DNA of 39,327 nt from Planctomycetaceae bacterium. Lineage in GTDB: Bacteria > Planctomycetota > Planctomycetia > Pirellulales > Pirellulaceae. Both the position numbers and the translations under genes were made by a program. Location of the stretch: positions 1-39,327 of the forward strand of contig JAHEJI010000029.1 in assembly GCA_024638965.1 (NCBI GenBank), in the 5' to 3' direction. Below are positions 9,351 through 17,784 of the stretch, piece by piece. The notes beneath the pieces are model-generated. The model had not been told where the DNA came from. It made no database searches and saw nothing but the letters and a program-made list of their open reading frames with translations. Numbering within the stretch: the first letter of the stretch is position 1; each line of letters begins with the position of its first letter.

Positions 9351-9547
9351 GATTTCTTCTTTCTTTTGATTGATTGAGTCGCGGGATCGATTATCGAAGT
9401 AATCTCAAAACCCGCAACTGCCGTTCAGAGTTTTGCCCATGGTTCCAGTTCGGGCGCCAGGCATATTTCTCGACACGAGGCTAGTTGGGGAATGCCGATT
9501 GAGGCTAAGATTAAACTCAGGACCAGAACTGAGATCAAGAGTAACTC

Positions 9548-10117
9548 ATGGCCAAGATACGAACTTTTTTTGCAGTGAATCTATCGTCGAAGATTCGCGC
9601 AAATGCGAGTCGATTGATCGACAAGATGGTTGTCACGGGTGCCGACTATAATTGGGTTGCGGAAGCCAATTTGCATATCACTTTGAATTTTGTGGGTGAT
9701 GTGCCGGAAAATGAAGTTACCGATCTTTGTATCGATTTCAGGAAAACGCTCGAAGGCAGCCACCGATTCATGATTGCGATTAGCGGTATCGGAGCGTTTC
9801 CAAACCTCGACGCGCCGCGCACGATCTGGTTGGGTATCACCGAAGGAGCCGAAGAACTCACCGAGCTCAATCGAAGATTGGCAGACCTTCTTGCTCGATG
9901 GCGGTTCTCCAAAGATCGAAACGAGTTTCATCCTCATTTGACACTTGGTCGATTGCGGCGAGGCGGGCGGTGGAATCAATCGCTTACGGAATTGCTGGAA
10001 AAGCACCGGTTCCATGATTCGGGAATGTGCAGCATTGAGGAAGTCGTTGTCAATTCAAGCTATTTAGAACGCTCAGGTCCGACCTACACTCCGATGACCC
10101 GTGTGAAACTCGTATGA
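9548..10117 (+). CDS. thpR: RNA 2',3'-cyclic phosphodiesterase (2H family)
   Basis: Member of the 2H phosphoesterase family (formerly 2'-5' RNA ligase). The paired catalytic motifs are HITLNFVG (His43, Thr45) and HPHLTLGRL (His130, Thr132), spaced as in ThpR. The 189-residue length fits the family. It opens 2',3'-cyclic phosphate ends on RNA, probably in tRNA or RNA repair. The ATG at 9548 directly precedes the conserved RTFFAVNL start; the ribosome-binding site (AAGAG) is weak. It stands alone on the plus strand upstream of recA, 365 bases away. Confidence 0.9.
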   Translation: MAKIRTFFAVNLSSKIRANASRLIDKMVVTGADYNWVAEANLHITLNFVGDVPENEVTDLCIDFRKTLEGSHRFMIAISGIGAFPNLDAPRTIWLGITEGAEELTELNRRLADLLARWRFSKDRNEFHPHLTLGRLRRGGRWNQSLTELLEKHRFHDSGMCSIEEVVVNSSYLERSGPTYTPMTRVKLV

Positions 10118-10482
10118 TCGCGATTACGGATCGCGTTTGGGCTAATTCCGGTAAGTTATTGCCAATCTTACCGAAACTTATCGCCAAAAGACCGCCCAGA
10201 GTGGCCTTCTTACTGGCCCAGGTTACCCAAAAGCCAAATTATCAACAAATCTGATAGCAAATTCGCAAAATAATTGGCGGTGTTACTTCTTGACGTTTTA
10301 GTGGTTTTTTGTTCACCTTTGACCTGATGTGTCACGGTTTTGGTGAATGATAGTTGAGAAGGTACTTGTAAAGCCGAATTCCGAGTCTTACGTTATGGGG
10401 ATCCGGTAATGGCGATGGCTTCGGGTATTCGGTTAGGCCTTCTCACTTAACCCATTCCAACGTACTCACGCAGGAGCCATTG
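10118..10482. other. Intergenic region upstream of recA
   Basis: 365 bases without a gene. Just after the thpR stop, CGCGAT-TACGG-ATCGCG forms a six-base stem followed by TTT, a weak terminator candidate. A second hairpin (CGGTAAG ... CTTACCG, near 10150-10176) follows. The recA promoter must lie in the right half; I see no convincing -35/-10 pair and no SOS box of the E. coli (CTGT-N8-ACAG) or Bacillus (GAAC-N4-GTTC) type. Confidence 0.4.
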
Positions 10483-11676
10483 ATGGTTGCGAGCACAAAA
10501 ACAACGGCGTCCAATTCAAAAATTTCTAACGGAAAAGCAGTTATGGCAAAAAAGACATCAGCAAAAGCACCAGCCAAAAAAGCTTCGAAAGCGGAATCGA
10601 AAAAACCAAAAGTTGACAAATTGTTGGATAATAACGAATCATTGAAAAACACCGTTCAACAGATCGAAAAACAATTTGGTGACGGTTCGATCATGGCGTT
10701 GGGAAACGATTACGTTTCCAAGATCCGTGGAATTTCGACCGGCAGCCTATCGCTCGATGTCGCATTAGGCGGACAGGGGGTGCCCTGTGGTCGGATCATC
10801 GAAATCTACGGTCCTGAGTCGAGTGGTAAGACGACGTTGGCTTTGCACGTAATTGCCGAATCACAGAAAAAAGGCGGCGTCGCAGCCTTCATTGATGCAG
10901 AACACGCCTTTGATCCAACTTGGGCCAAAAAATTGGGCGTGGAACTGGATATGCTTCTCGTCAGCCAACCGAATAGCGGCGAAGAGGCGATGCAAATTGT
11001 TGAGATGCTTGTCAAGTCAAACTCTGTCGATGTGATTGTTCTCGACTCGGTCGCTGCTTTGGTTCCCAAGAAAGAACTTGAAGGAGAGATTGGTGACTCG
11101 CATGTTGGGCTTCAGGCTCGTTTGATGAGCCAGTCGATGCGAAAACTGACCGGCGCTATCGCCAAGAGCAAAACTTGTACGATCTTCATCAACCAGATTC
11201 GCGAAAAGATCGGGGTTATGTTTGGCAGCCCCGAAACAACGCCTGGCGGTCGCGCACTCAAGTTTTACAGCTCAGTTCGAATCGACGTTCGCCGGATCGG
11301 CTCTTTGAAAGATGGCGATGAACAAGTGGGTCAACGCGTGAAGGTGAAAATTGTCAAGAACAAAGTAGCTCCTCCGTTCCGAGTCGCCGAGTTTGACATG
11401 ATGCACGATTGCGGAATCAGTTATGAAGGCGATGTACTGGATCTGGGTGTCGTTCACAAAATTGTCATCCGCAGTGGCGCCTGGTTCAAATATGGAACGA
11501 CGCATCTTGGTCAAGGGAAAGAAAAAGCGCGCAACTTTTTGAAAGAAAATCCTGATGTTTGCGAAGAGATCCGCAACAAAGTTCTTGAGGCGGGCGGATA
11601 CGTTGATGACATCAGCTCAAAAATCCAGGAAGTGGAAGAGTCTTCAAGCGAAAAACTCCCTTCCAACGCGTTTTAG
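10483..11676 (+). CDS. recA: Recombinase A with a basic N-terminal extension
   Basis: ATP-dependent strand-exchange protein for homologous recombination and SOS signalling. Walker [10 protein letters not shown] is at residues 110-118, with a Walker B-type strand at [12 protein letters not shown] and the loop-2 region around [17 protein letters not shown] at 10483 is preferred over TTG at 10480 because AGGAG (10472-10476) sits six bases before it. The protein has 397 residues. Walker A starts about 44 residues later than in E. coli RecA because of an N-terminal extension rich in Lys, Ala, Ser and Thr (residues 1-45, e.g. [20 protein letters not shown]), like a histone H1 tail. An in-frame ATG at 10543 (MAKKTSAK) could give a shorter form but has a poorer ribosome-binding site. 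The C-terminus ([15 protein letters not shown]) is only mildly acidic. Confidence 0.97.
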   Translation: MVASTKTTASNSKISNGKAVMAKKTSAKAPAKKASKAESKKPKVDKLLDNNESLKNTVQQIEKQFGDGSIMALGNDYVSKIRGISTGSLSLDVALGGQGVPCGRIIEIYGPESSGKTTLALHVIAESQKKGGVAAFIDAEHAFDPTWAKKLGVELDMLLVSQPNSGEEAMQIVEMLVKSNSVDVIVLDSVAALVPKKELEGEIGDSHVGLQARLMSQSMRKLTGAIAKSKTCTIFINQIREKIGVMFGSPETTPGGRALKFYSSVRIDVRRIGSLKDGDEQVGQRVKVKIVKNKVAPPFRVAEFDMMHDCGISYEGDVLDLGVVHKIVIRSGAWFKYGTTHLGQGKEKARNFLKENPDVCEEIRNKVLEAGGYVDDISSKIQEVEESSSEKLPSNAF

Positions 11677-11767
11677 AATTTCTTCGGTCGAACCTGATAA
11701 TCCGTTGTGGCTTTCGTCGAAATCGTACGGACATTATCTCATCATTAAACGGCGATTCGCCGGGATT

Positions 11768-11794
11768 TCACCCACAGCACAATGCTGTGGGTGA
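11768..11794. repeat. Perfect 12-bp palindrome with 3-base loop
   Basis: TCACCCACAGCA (11768-11779), loop CAA, TGCTGTGGGTGA (11783-11794): a perfect inverted repeat about 90 bases after recA. No T-run follows (the next bases are CGCAAGAG), so it is not a standard Rho-independent terminator, though such a stable stem could protect the recA mRNA 3' end. It looks like a dispersed REP-type palindrome. Confidence 0.6.
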
Positions 11795-11851
11795 CGCAAG
11801 AGCTGCATTGTTGACGTGGTTTTGTGAATCTGCGTCCCGAAGCTGGAGCCG

Positions 11852-12014
11852 AATGGCACTTACTTTACGGCGACTCGACCCCTCTCCCGACGACACGTGA
11901 GGGTCCGGGAGAGGGAAACTAGAAGATTCCTTGCGGAATCAACAGCCCTCACGCGACGCTGAGTCGTCGACCTCTCTCAACTTTGGAGAGGTTGGTCCAA
12001 AAGTAAGTGCCATT
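11852..12014. mobile_element. Small element with 15-bp terminal inverted repeats (MITE-like)
   Basis: AATGGCACTTACTTT (11852-11866) and AAAGTAAGTGCCATT (12000-12014) are perfect reverse complements and bound 163 bases without a credible gene. Inside are further nested inverted repeats: CCCTCTCCCG (11880-11889) with CGGGAGAGGG (11906-11915); GATTCC-TTGC-GGAATC (11925-11940); ACCTCTC (11970-11976) with GAGAGGT (11986-11992); and GTGAGGG (11897-11903) with CCCTCAC (11946-11952). The arrangement resembles a non-autonomous transposon or a folded multi-arm repeat. No clear target-site duplication flanks the ends (left ...GAGCCG, right GAGGCG...). No transposase is nearby. Confidence 0.55.
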
Positions 12015-12377
12015 GAGGCGAAGCCCCGCATCAGCCCGGGCGAAATATTCCACCGGCCTGGGCTGGTCGCCGCCACCGATCGACCAAGTCTCCAATCAAA
12101 GAGGGCGGCGGGCGCTAACCGCTTGAACTGTGAGTTTTAGGCCCGTTCCGTTAGGGCTTTCGTTATTTAGCACGATGTCCAAGCCGCTGGCCACAGTTGA
12201 CCGGCCGGATCGGCACCCAACGAGCATCGGCTCGACAGATTTGAGATTTTGGGTCTCAGTCCAGACGTGGTCCGATGAACCTAGTCCGTTAATGTGTCTG
12301 CCGATATATTGGTCTGAACCTAGGTGTGCCGAATGGATCTGTAGGGTTATCGGCTGCTCCCAACCTCTGGAAATAAG
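12015..12377. other. Intergenic region upstream of alaS
   Basis: About 360 bases without a supported gene; with the preceding 340 bases it makes a 700-base gap between recA and alaS. CAGCCCGGG and CCTGGGCTG (about 12032-12064) form an imperfect palindrome. The rest is G+C-rich with short open frames that show no recognisable protein. The alaS promoter presumably lies near the right end; no T-box or other riboswitch is recognisable. Confidence 0.4.
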
Positions 12378-15185
12378 ATGAAAACTGACGAATTACGTGA
12401 AAAATACCTCGAGTTTTTTAAGTCAAAAGATCACACCGTTTGCGCGAGCGATGTCCTGGTGCCCAAGTGGGACAAGTCAGTTTTGTTTACTCCAGCCGGA
12501 ATGAATCCGTTCAAAGATCATTTCCTGGGCAAAGTGGAGCTTGAATTCACTCGGGCAACGAGTTGTCAAAAGTGTTTGCGAACGGGCGATATCGAAAACG
12601 TTGGCCGCACGGCGTATCATCACACGTTTTTTGAAATGCTGGGCAACTTCAGTTTCGGTGATTACTTCAAACGGGAAGCCATCATTTGGGCGTGGGAGTT
12701 TCTCACGGATAAAAAGTGGCTTGGAATTGAGCCCGACCGTTTGACCGCAACCGTCTATCTGGACGACGACGAGGCCGCTGACGTTTGGCACAAAGATGTT
12801 GGTTTAACACTGGATCGAATTATTCGCATGGGCGAGCATGACAACTTTTGGCCGGCCGGCGCTCCGACCGATGGACCCGATGGTGTCTGTGGCCCTTGCA
12901 GTGAGATCTTTTTTCATCCGGAGGGCGGGCCAGAATGCGAGATCTGGAATCTCGTGTTTACGCAGTTCAATCGGGCTGGCGATCCACCTGACAACCTGTT
13001 GCCACTTCCCAGTAAGAACATCGATACGGGTATGGGACTGGAACGAATTGCAGCGACGCTTCAAGGTAAGAAAACCAACTTCCATATCGATACACTGCTT
13101 CCGATTTGTCAGGCTGCCGCCGAGGTTTGCGGTAAGAGCTATGAACCCGATAGTGAAGACGGCAGAAGATTTCGACGAATCACCGATCACATTCGTGCTT
13201 GCACGCTTGCGATTCACGAAAACGTATACCCAGGTTCTCAGAAGGAAGAATATGTTATTCGTCGGCTGCTACGTCGAGCTGTTCTTCAAGGGCACGATAT
13301 GGGGCTCAGCGATCCGTTTTTGTTTAAGCTTGTTCCGGTGGTCGTGGCTCAGATGAGTGGGCCCTATCCTGATTTGAAAGGGACAGCCGAACGAGTGGCT
13401 CAAGTTATCAAAAAGGAAGAAGACAGCTTTTTGTCAACACTGGACGACGGACTCAATCGAATCGAAAAGATCTTTGCACAAATGAAGTCGGATCATTCGA
13501 CCGTCGTGGATGGGCGTGCTGCAGCAGAGCTTTATCAGACTTATGGAATCCCGGCCGAATTATTTGAGTCAATTGCGCACGATCGCCGGTTCACTTTCGA
13601 CTGGGATGGTTACAAGCTTGCCATGATTGAACACGGCGAAGTCAGCGGCAAAATTGCGGATACCGTAATGGGTGACGAAGGACCAATCGACGAAATCAAA
13701 CGCGAAGTCAAATCGACCGAGTTTTTAGGGTATGAATCGTCAGAGGAGACTGTCTCGGTCGTTGGGTTGATTGACGGAGAAGAACGAACCGAAACATTGA
13801 GCGTATCCGAGTTACCTCAAATTGTTATCCTCGATCGGACTCCATTTTATGCCGAATCGGGTGGCCAGGTTGGTGACACGGGGTTTATCAGGGCGTCCCA
13901 AGGCCGGTTCCAGGTTACTGACACCCAGAAAAACGGCGAAGTTTTCATGCATTTTGGAAAGATGCTGGAAGGAACTCTAGCCAAGAGAGATTCCGTTACG
14001 GCTTCGGTCGATCCACAGCGTAGAAACGCAATTCGCCGCGCCCATTCGGCAACTCATATTTTGCACCACGCCCTTCAGCAGAACCTTGGTTCGCATGCAC
14101 AACAACGGGGTTCAAAAGTGACCGACGACTGGTTGCGCTTTGACTTTTCTAACATGGAACCCGTTGCGCCGGAACAACTGGCTAAAGTGGAACAACTGGC
14201 GAACAGCAAAGTTGATGAAGACGCAGAAATCACGGCCAAAATTATTCCCTTGGAGCAGGCAAAAAAAGAAGGGGCGATGATGCTGTTTGGCGAAAAGTAT
14301 CCAGACCCCGTTCGAATGGTCTCAATTGGCGAGTTCAGCAAAGAACTTTGCGGCGGGATTCATCTGGAAACGACTGGTCAGATTGAAGCCTTCGAAATCC
14401 TTGGCGAAGAGAGTGTCTCGTCCGGCACCCGCCGCGTGATTGCCGTTACGGGGCAGAAGGCAAAAGAGAACCAGCAAAGAGTTCAACTTGCCGCAGACAA
14501 AATCGCCCGCGAGTTGGATGTGGCGATCATCGATATTCCAGAAGGCGTCAAACGCCTCAACCAACAGGTCAAAGACCTGAGAAAGCAATTGTCTTCCGGC
14601 AAAAAAAGTAAGCTTTCAGAAGAGACTCCTTTGGCGACAAATGGTAAACGCAGTGCGGCGCCGAATTATTTCGAGGTGCGCAATATTCTCAAATCGACGG
14701 CGAATCAATTGAACGTTTCTTTGTTTGACGTCGCGGATCGCGTAAGTTCGATGTTGGCTGACGTTGAATCTATGGGTAAAAAGGTTAAGCAAATGAGCGA
14801 CGCACCGAGTATCAACGCCGAAGCCCTGATTGAAATGGGTGAAATGGTCGGAGATATTCGCGTCATCGTTCAAAATCTGCCGGGAAGCAATTCCGGACTG
14901 ATGCGGCAACTGATCGATCAGGTTCGCAAAAAGACGAATCCGGTGGCGGTTTTTCTTGCTGCCGCTCAAGGAGACGATAAAGTGATTCTGGTGGCTGGAA
15001 TCAGTCGAGACCTCGTCGAAAAAGGCCTCAGTGCCGGGGATTGGGTCAAGCAAATTGCACCGCTGGTCGGCGGTGGCGGAGGCGGCAAACCGGACTTGGC
15101 CCAAGCTGGCGGCAAGCAACCAGAAAATATCAAACCGGCGCTGGTCGAGGCCTTGGAGTTTATGAAATCCAACGTGGTTAGCTGA
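12378..15185 (+). CDS. alaS: Alanyl-tRNA synthetase
   Basis: Charges tRNA-Ala and hydrolyses mischarged Ser/Gly-tRNA-Ala. Class II catalytic core at residues 1 to about 460 with FTPAGMNPFKDHF and RTAYHHTFFEMLGNFSFGDY. The editing domain has the zinc motif HSATH (His556, His560) and CGGIH (Cys658, His662). The C-terminal domain ends with a glycine-rich GGGGGG segment near residues 895-900 and the C-Ala fold. The length, 935 residues, is slightly above the E. coli enzyme (876). ATG at 12378; the upstream GGAAATAAG is a weak ribosome-binding site. Third aminoacyl-tRNA synthetase in 15 kb, though separated from gltX and glnS by unrelated genes. Confidence 0.98.
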   Translation: MKTDELREKYLEFFKSKDHTVCASDVLVPKWDKSVLFTPAGMNPFKDHFLGKVELEFTRATSCQKCLRTGDIENVGRTAYHHTFFEMLGNFSFGDYFKREAIIWAWEFLTDKKWLGIEPDRLTATVYLDDDEAADVWHKDVGLTLDRIIRMGEHDNFWPAGAPTDGPDGVCGPCSEIFFHPEGGPECEIWNLVFTQFNRAGDPPDNLLPLPSKNIDTGMGLERIAATLQGKKTNFHIDTLLPICQAAAEVCGKSYEPDSEDGRRFRRITDHIRACTLAIHENVYPGSQKEEYVIRRLLRRAVLQGHDMGLSDPFLFKLVPVVVAQMSGPYPDLKGTAERVAQVIKKEEDSFLSTLDDGLNRIEKIFAQMKSDHSTVVDGRAAAELYQTYGIPAELFESIAHDRRFTFDWDGYKLAMIEHGEVSGKIADTVMGDEGPIDEIKREVKSTEFLGYESSEETVSVVGLIDGEERTETLSVSELPQIVILDRTPFYAESGGQVGDTGFIRASQGRFQVTDTQKNGEVFMHFGKMLEGTLAKRDSVTASVDPQRRNAIRRAHSATHILHHALQQNLGSHAQQRGSKVTDDWLRFDFSNMEPVAPEQLAKVEQLANSKVDEDAEITAKIIPLEQAKKEGAMMLFGEKYPDPVRMVSIGEFSKELCGGIHLETTGQIEAFEILGEESVSSGTRRVIAVTGQKAKENQQRVQLAADKIARELDVAIIDIPEGVKRLNQQVKDLRKQLSSGKKSKLSEETPLATNGKRSAAPNYFEVRNILKSTANQLNVSLFDVADRVSSMLADVESMGKKVKQMSDAPSINAEALIEMGEMVGDIRVIVQNLPGSNSGLMRQLIDQVRKKTNPVAVFLAAAQGDDKVILVAGISRDLVEKGLSAGDWVKQIAPLVGGGGGGKPDLAQAGGKQPENIKPALVEALEFMKSNVVS

Positions 15186-15486
15186 TTTACTGTTGGCGAC
15201 CAGAATCGAATCTGAGGTTCTGAGATTTGAGAAGTAACCAGTTGAAACTCATTCGAATTGCCTGGAAAGCCTTAAATCTAAAGGCAGATTCGGCGATCGG
15301 TTGCCCAAGACTTCGACCCAGGACAGGAAATATCGAAAACGGTGGTTTTCACCATTCGAATGGTATAAACTTTCGATTTCCTAGCAACAAATGGCGGCTT
15401 TGTTTGGCAAACAATCCTTGTTAGCCAATTTTCTTGTGCGGCCAACAAATCAAGAACAAACAACTTCAACTTGGGGAGTCTTTTAG
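15186..15486. other. Intergenic region between alaS and the secreted protein gene
   Basis: About 300 bases. It should contain the promoter of the secreted protein gene. A GGTATAAACT stretch (near 15361-15370) could hold a -10 element, but no good -35 partner is seen. A purine-rich GGGGAG (about 10 bases before the ATG at 15487) is a good ribosome-binding site. Confidence 0.35.
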
Positions 15487-16554
15487 ATGACAAAACGAAT
15501 TGCTGTAGCGATCACTTTTTTGCTGGTCGCAGTTGTAACGAGTTGGTCGTTTGCCCAATCGTCGCCGTCAGATCTTGAGCGAGCGACTGTCGCATTCGAC
15601 CTCCAGATGGGAAAAATGCGGAATGGCGAATTGATGAAAATGTTGGACGTCGAAAAAGAACTCGCTGCCGCCCAGGAATCAGGACAGCTTCCGGGAGAAA
15701 TTGATCTGACAAAAGTCGAGAGAGTTTTTGGGGCTATGACGTTACCGGATGATCTGGCGACCTTTCAGGAAATGAGTGTCCCGGGGGCGAAGGATTTTCC
15801 CTTTAACATGTTCGTGCGCGTTCAGTTCGCGGATAAAGAAACAACCGATGTCATGTTCAAGTCAATGGTGGAAAAGGCGGATGTGGTAGAACTTGAGGGG
15901 CGTGAATTCTACGCTCCCAACGAAGAAGGCAGTCCGACGAATGTCGTTATGCATCGCGTAGACGATCAGACAATCGAAATGGGCACAAAAGGTTATCTTC
16001 TTCAGGACAAACGCAAAGAACTCTTTTCCGAAGGACTGACCAAGGCCTGGGGCAAAGTCCCCGACCATGCATTTAGACTTGCGTTCGACATGAAGGGCGA
16101 GGCCGCATTGCTCGCGGAGGCCGTAGCGATGGGTAAAGCGACCGCTCCGGACGCGACGACACAAGCCTACTTGGACCTGGTCGACAACGCAACGGATTTT
16201 CGACTGAGCATCGATCTGGATGCGCCTAATCTGGTCGTGCTGGCCGCGACAGGCGTTGATGAAGAACAGGCAGAAAAATTGAGAAGCGGACTCGATTCCG
16301 TAATGGGCATTGCGAAATTCACTGGTCAACAGGCCCTTGGAGGGATTCCAGATCCGACCGCTGCAAAACTGGCAGGCGAGATTCTGGATTCCCTGGCCGC
16401 AACTGCAGACGGTACAAACGTTCAAATCGCAGTTCCCAAACCTAATGGTTTCAACGAAGCCATCAAGCAGATGGTGGACCAACTTAAACAGATGCAGGAA
16501 GGTCCTGGAAATGACGAATCAGGCGATTCAGACGGACTCGGTTCGGATGGTTAG
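15487..16554 (+). CDS. Secreted protein of unknown function
   Basis: 355 residues. Residues 1-23 form a clear Sec signal peptide (MTKRIAVAITFLLVAVVTSW then SFA, probable cleavage before QSS). The mature part is a soluble alpha/beta-looking protein with no recognised catalytic motif or Cys pairs. The C-terminal 20 residues are Gly/Asp/Ser-rich (NDESGDSDGLGSDG), a low-complexity acidic tail. Stretches such as FPFNMFVRVQFADKE followed later by FRLSIDLDAPNLVVLAATG suggest two repeated structural halves, but this is only an impression. The start is well supported by GGGGAG just upstream. It is followed by a strong terminator, so it is a single-gene unit. Probably exported to the periplasm (paryphoplasm). 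I cannot assign a function. Confidence 0.85.
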   Translation: MTKRIAVAITFLLVAVVTSWSFAQSSPSDLERATVAFDLQMGKMRNGELMKMLDVEKELAAAQESGQLPGEIDLTKVERVFGAMTLPDDLATFQEMSVPGAKDFPFNMFVRVQFADKETTDVMFKSMVEKADVVELEGREFYAPNEEGSPTNVVMHRVDDQTIEMGTKGYLLQDKRKELFSEGLTKAWGKVPDHAFRLAFDMKGEAALLAEAVAMGKATAPDATTQAYLDLVDNATDFRLSIDLDAPNLVVLAATGVDEEQAEKLRSGLDSVMGIAKFTGQQALGGIPDPTAAKLAGEILDSLAATADGTNVQIAVPKPNGFNEAIKQMVDQLKQMQEGPGNDESGDSDGLGSDG

Positions 16555-16576
16555 CAACACGGTTGTGAATCAAAAT

Positions 16577-16606
16577 AAAAAGGCAGGTCAAATGACCTGC
16601 CTTTTT
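16577..16606. terminator. Bidirectional Rho-independent terminator
   Basis: AAAAAGGCAGGTCA (16577-16590) pairs with TGACCTGCCTTTTT (16593-16606), followed on the plus strand by further T residues. It ends the secreted-protein gene (stop at 16554) and, read on the minus strand, also has a T-run, so it can end the BON/small-membrane-protein operon (stop at 16636). Confidence 0.92.
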
Positions 16607-16635
16607 TTGTGACTGGACGTAAGTGCCAGCAAGTT

Positions 16636-16815
16636 CTATCCAATGAAGTAACGCGAGATGACCAATGCAACCAAAAAGGCGATGATCAGAACGAAGCGAA
16701 ACATCGACGCCACCGCCCACTCGTTGCAAATCCTCCGTGCTTCGGAGAGTTCTTTACGGCCAGATGTTATCAGGCTTGCCGACCAAAGTTCAGTGGGGTG
16801 ACTTTTGCTTGACAT
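16636..16815 (-). CDS. Small single-pass membrane protein (59 residues)
   Basis: The ATG at 16815 lies one base after the TGA stop of the BON-domain gene (TGA-A-ATG), so translation is probably coupled. The same frame reads open further upstream but that part overlaps the BON gene in another frame. The N-terminal 38 residues are polar (MSSKSHPTELWSASLITSG onward); residues 39-59 form one hydrophobic helix (FRFVLIIAFLVALVISRYFIG) at the extreme C-terminus, a tail-anchor arrangement with the polar part probably in the cytoplasm. The family is unknown. A real gene is supported by the tight coupling, the good helix and the terminator about 30 bases after its stop. Confidence 0.55.
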   Translation of the reverse strand: MSSKSHPTELWSASLITSGRKELSEARRICNEWAVASMFRFVLIIAFLVALVISRYFIG

Positions 16816-16816
16816 T

Positions 16817-17041
16817 TCAATTCCAGGTAACTTCAAGGTGATTGTAAATCGCATCGACGCCATCGACATGCTTGAGTGCTTCTTGCACCATTTGCTTTTC
16901 AAAAAACGTACTAACTTTGCCTTCCAAAACGACTTTACCTTCCTTCATCTTGAGAAGCATTTTCGTATGATCAAAATGGGGGTTGTGAACGACCGTGTTC
17001 TCGATTCGTTCCGCCAAAAGGTCAGACGCTGAAATATCCAT
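16817..17041 (-). CDS. BON-domain protein (74 residues)
   Basis: A single BON domain fills the whole protein: an N-terminal helix with LLAERIENTVV, then the beta-strand pattern EGKVVLEGKVSTFFEKQMVQ and the helix EALKHVDGVDAIYNHLEV, matching the alpha-beta-beta pattern of BON (OsmY-type) domains that bind phospholipid or other envelope components. There is no signal peptide, which is unusual since most BON proteins are exported. ATG at 17041. It is the first gene of a two-gene unit with the small membrane protein, which may hold it at the membrane. Confidence 0.8.
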   Translation of the reverse strand: MDISASDLLAERIENTVVHNPHFDHTKMLLKMKEGKVVLEGKVSTFFEKQMVQEALKHVDGVDAIYNHLEVTWN

Positions 17042-17391
17042 CGTGTAGTGGCTAACCGTGGTTAAGGTAGGACAGTGTTTGGACGAAGGGTTCGACTAGT
17101 TACATGAATAATGAAAAGCAACTGCAAGATCATGAAAACATAGACGACGAATAAGGCGAGGAGCTATACAAAAACGATCGGTCAATCGGGATTTTGTGGC
17201 CGCGCACCAATTCTGACGGTTATCGCGATCGACGGGGGCTTAACCTGACGAACGTTTGAATCGTCAACCCTAATCCCGATTAACGAGACCATTCTTCTAC
17301 CATGCGTACTTCAACGGAGCGAAAGCACTGTTTGATATGATCGGCACGCATAAGCGAACAAGTGGATGGCAAACGTAATTTTCTTGTTCGT
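17042..17391. other. Intergenic region with a short inverted repeat
   Basis: About 350 bases upstream of the BON gene. It contains a distant inverted repeat, AATCGGGATT (17184-17193) and AATCCCGATT (17272-17281), about 80 bases apart. No gene is recognised; a 16-codon frame starting ATGAATAATGAAAAG (near 17105) has no other support. Confidence 0.35.
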
Positions 17392-17784
17392 CTACTTTTT
17401 TTTCTCCCTGTATTTCCGGCCTTCAAGGTTTTTGAGGACCGAATTCAAGATCTGTTGTTCTTGCTCATTACTCGGATTGAGTGTACGAACCCACTCAAGC
17501 GCCGGTTCAGAGTTTTTGCCATGTCTTCCGAGAAGTTTGGTGATTCGCCAGTTGATTGGCAATTTGGTAGGGGGTCCCCACCACCAACTCCGTCGGATTT
17601 GGAGTGACCGGTAAGAGAAGTTCGTCCAATTCCTGCGTTCCCACGGTGCGTAGCCAGTCACGAAAACTCCTGCCCGCGTCGTACTGAAAATTTGGGAGTT
17701 TTTGGATCACAATCGTCATCACCTCTTGAACGAGGTCGGCTGCAATCTCGGACTGCAAACGTGAATCAAATGATTCAAATGATC
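17392..17784 (-). pseudogene. Remnant of an ECF sigma factor (5'-truncated, frameshifted)
   Basis: The frame from 17784 to about 17507 encodes, without a start, a sigma region 2-like segment: IAADLVQEVMTIVIQKL followed by FQYDAGRSFRDWLRTV. This closely matches the DADDLVQEVL...FxYDxxRSFRxWLRTV pattern of planctomycete ECF sigma factors. The N-terminal half of region 2 and all of region 4 are missing. The upstream end runs into the last codons of the M48 protease gene. After the match the frame degenerates and stops at 17507; a different frame (17661-17392, ending KKK) continues with a plausible helical segment (EPALEWVRTLNPSNEQEQQI), which may or may not belong to the same gene. Best explained as a decayed gene. 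I have no second copy to compare it with in this window. Confidence 0.55.

Noticed and set aside
10118-10482. SOS (LexA) box upstream of recA
   Set aside because: Neither the CTGT-N8-ACAG nor the GAAC-N4-GTTC pattern occurs; the short TTCACC/GGTGAA inverted pair is too far apart. The lineage's LexA site, if any, is unknown to me.
12015-12377. T-box or other tRNA-sensing leader before alaS
   Set aside because: No specifier-loop or T-box-like AGGGTGGNACCGCG core seen; such leaders are not expected in planctomycetes.
15862-16482. 206-codon frame antisense to the secreted protein gene
   Set aside because: The plus-strand gene has a signal peptide, ribosome-binding site and terminator; the antisense frame has none of these and is Cys/His-rich by composition only.
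17184-17281. Inverted repeat AATCGGGATT / AATCCCGATT
   Set aside because: Ten bases separated by about 80 can arise by chance in a window this size; no other element features are present.
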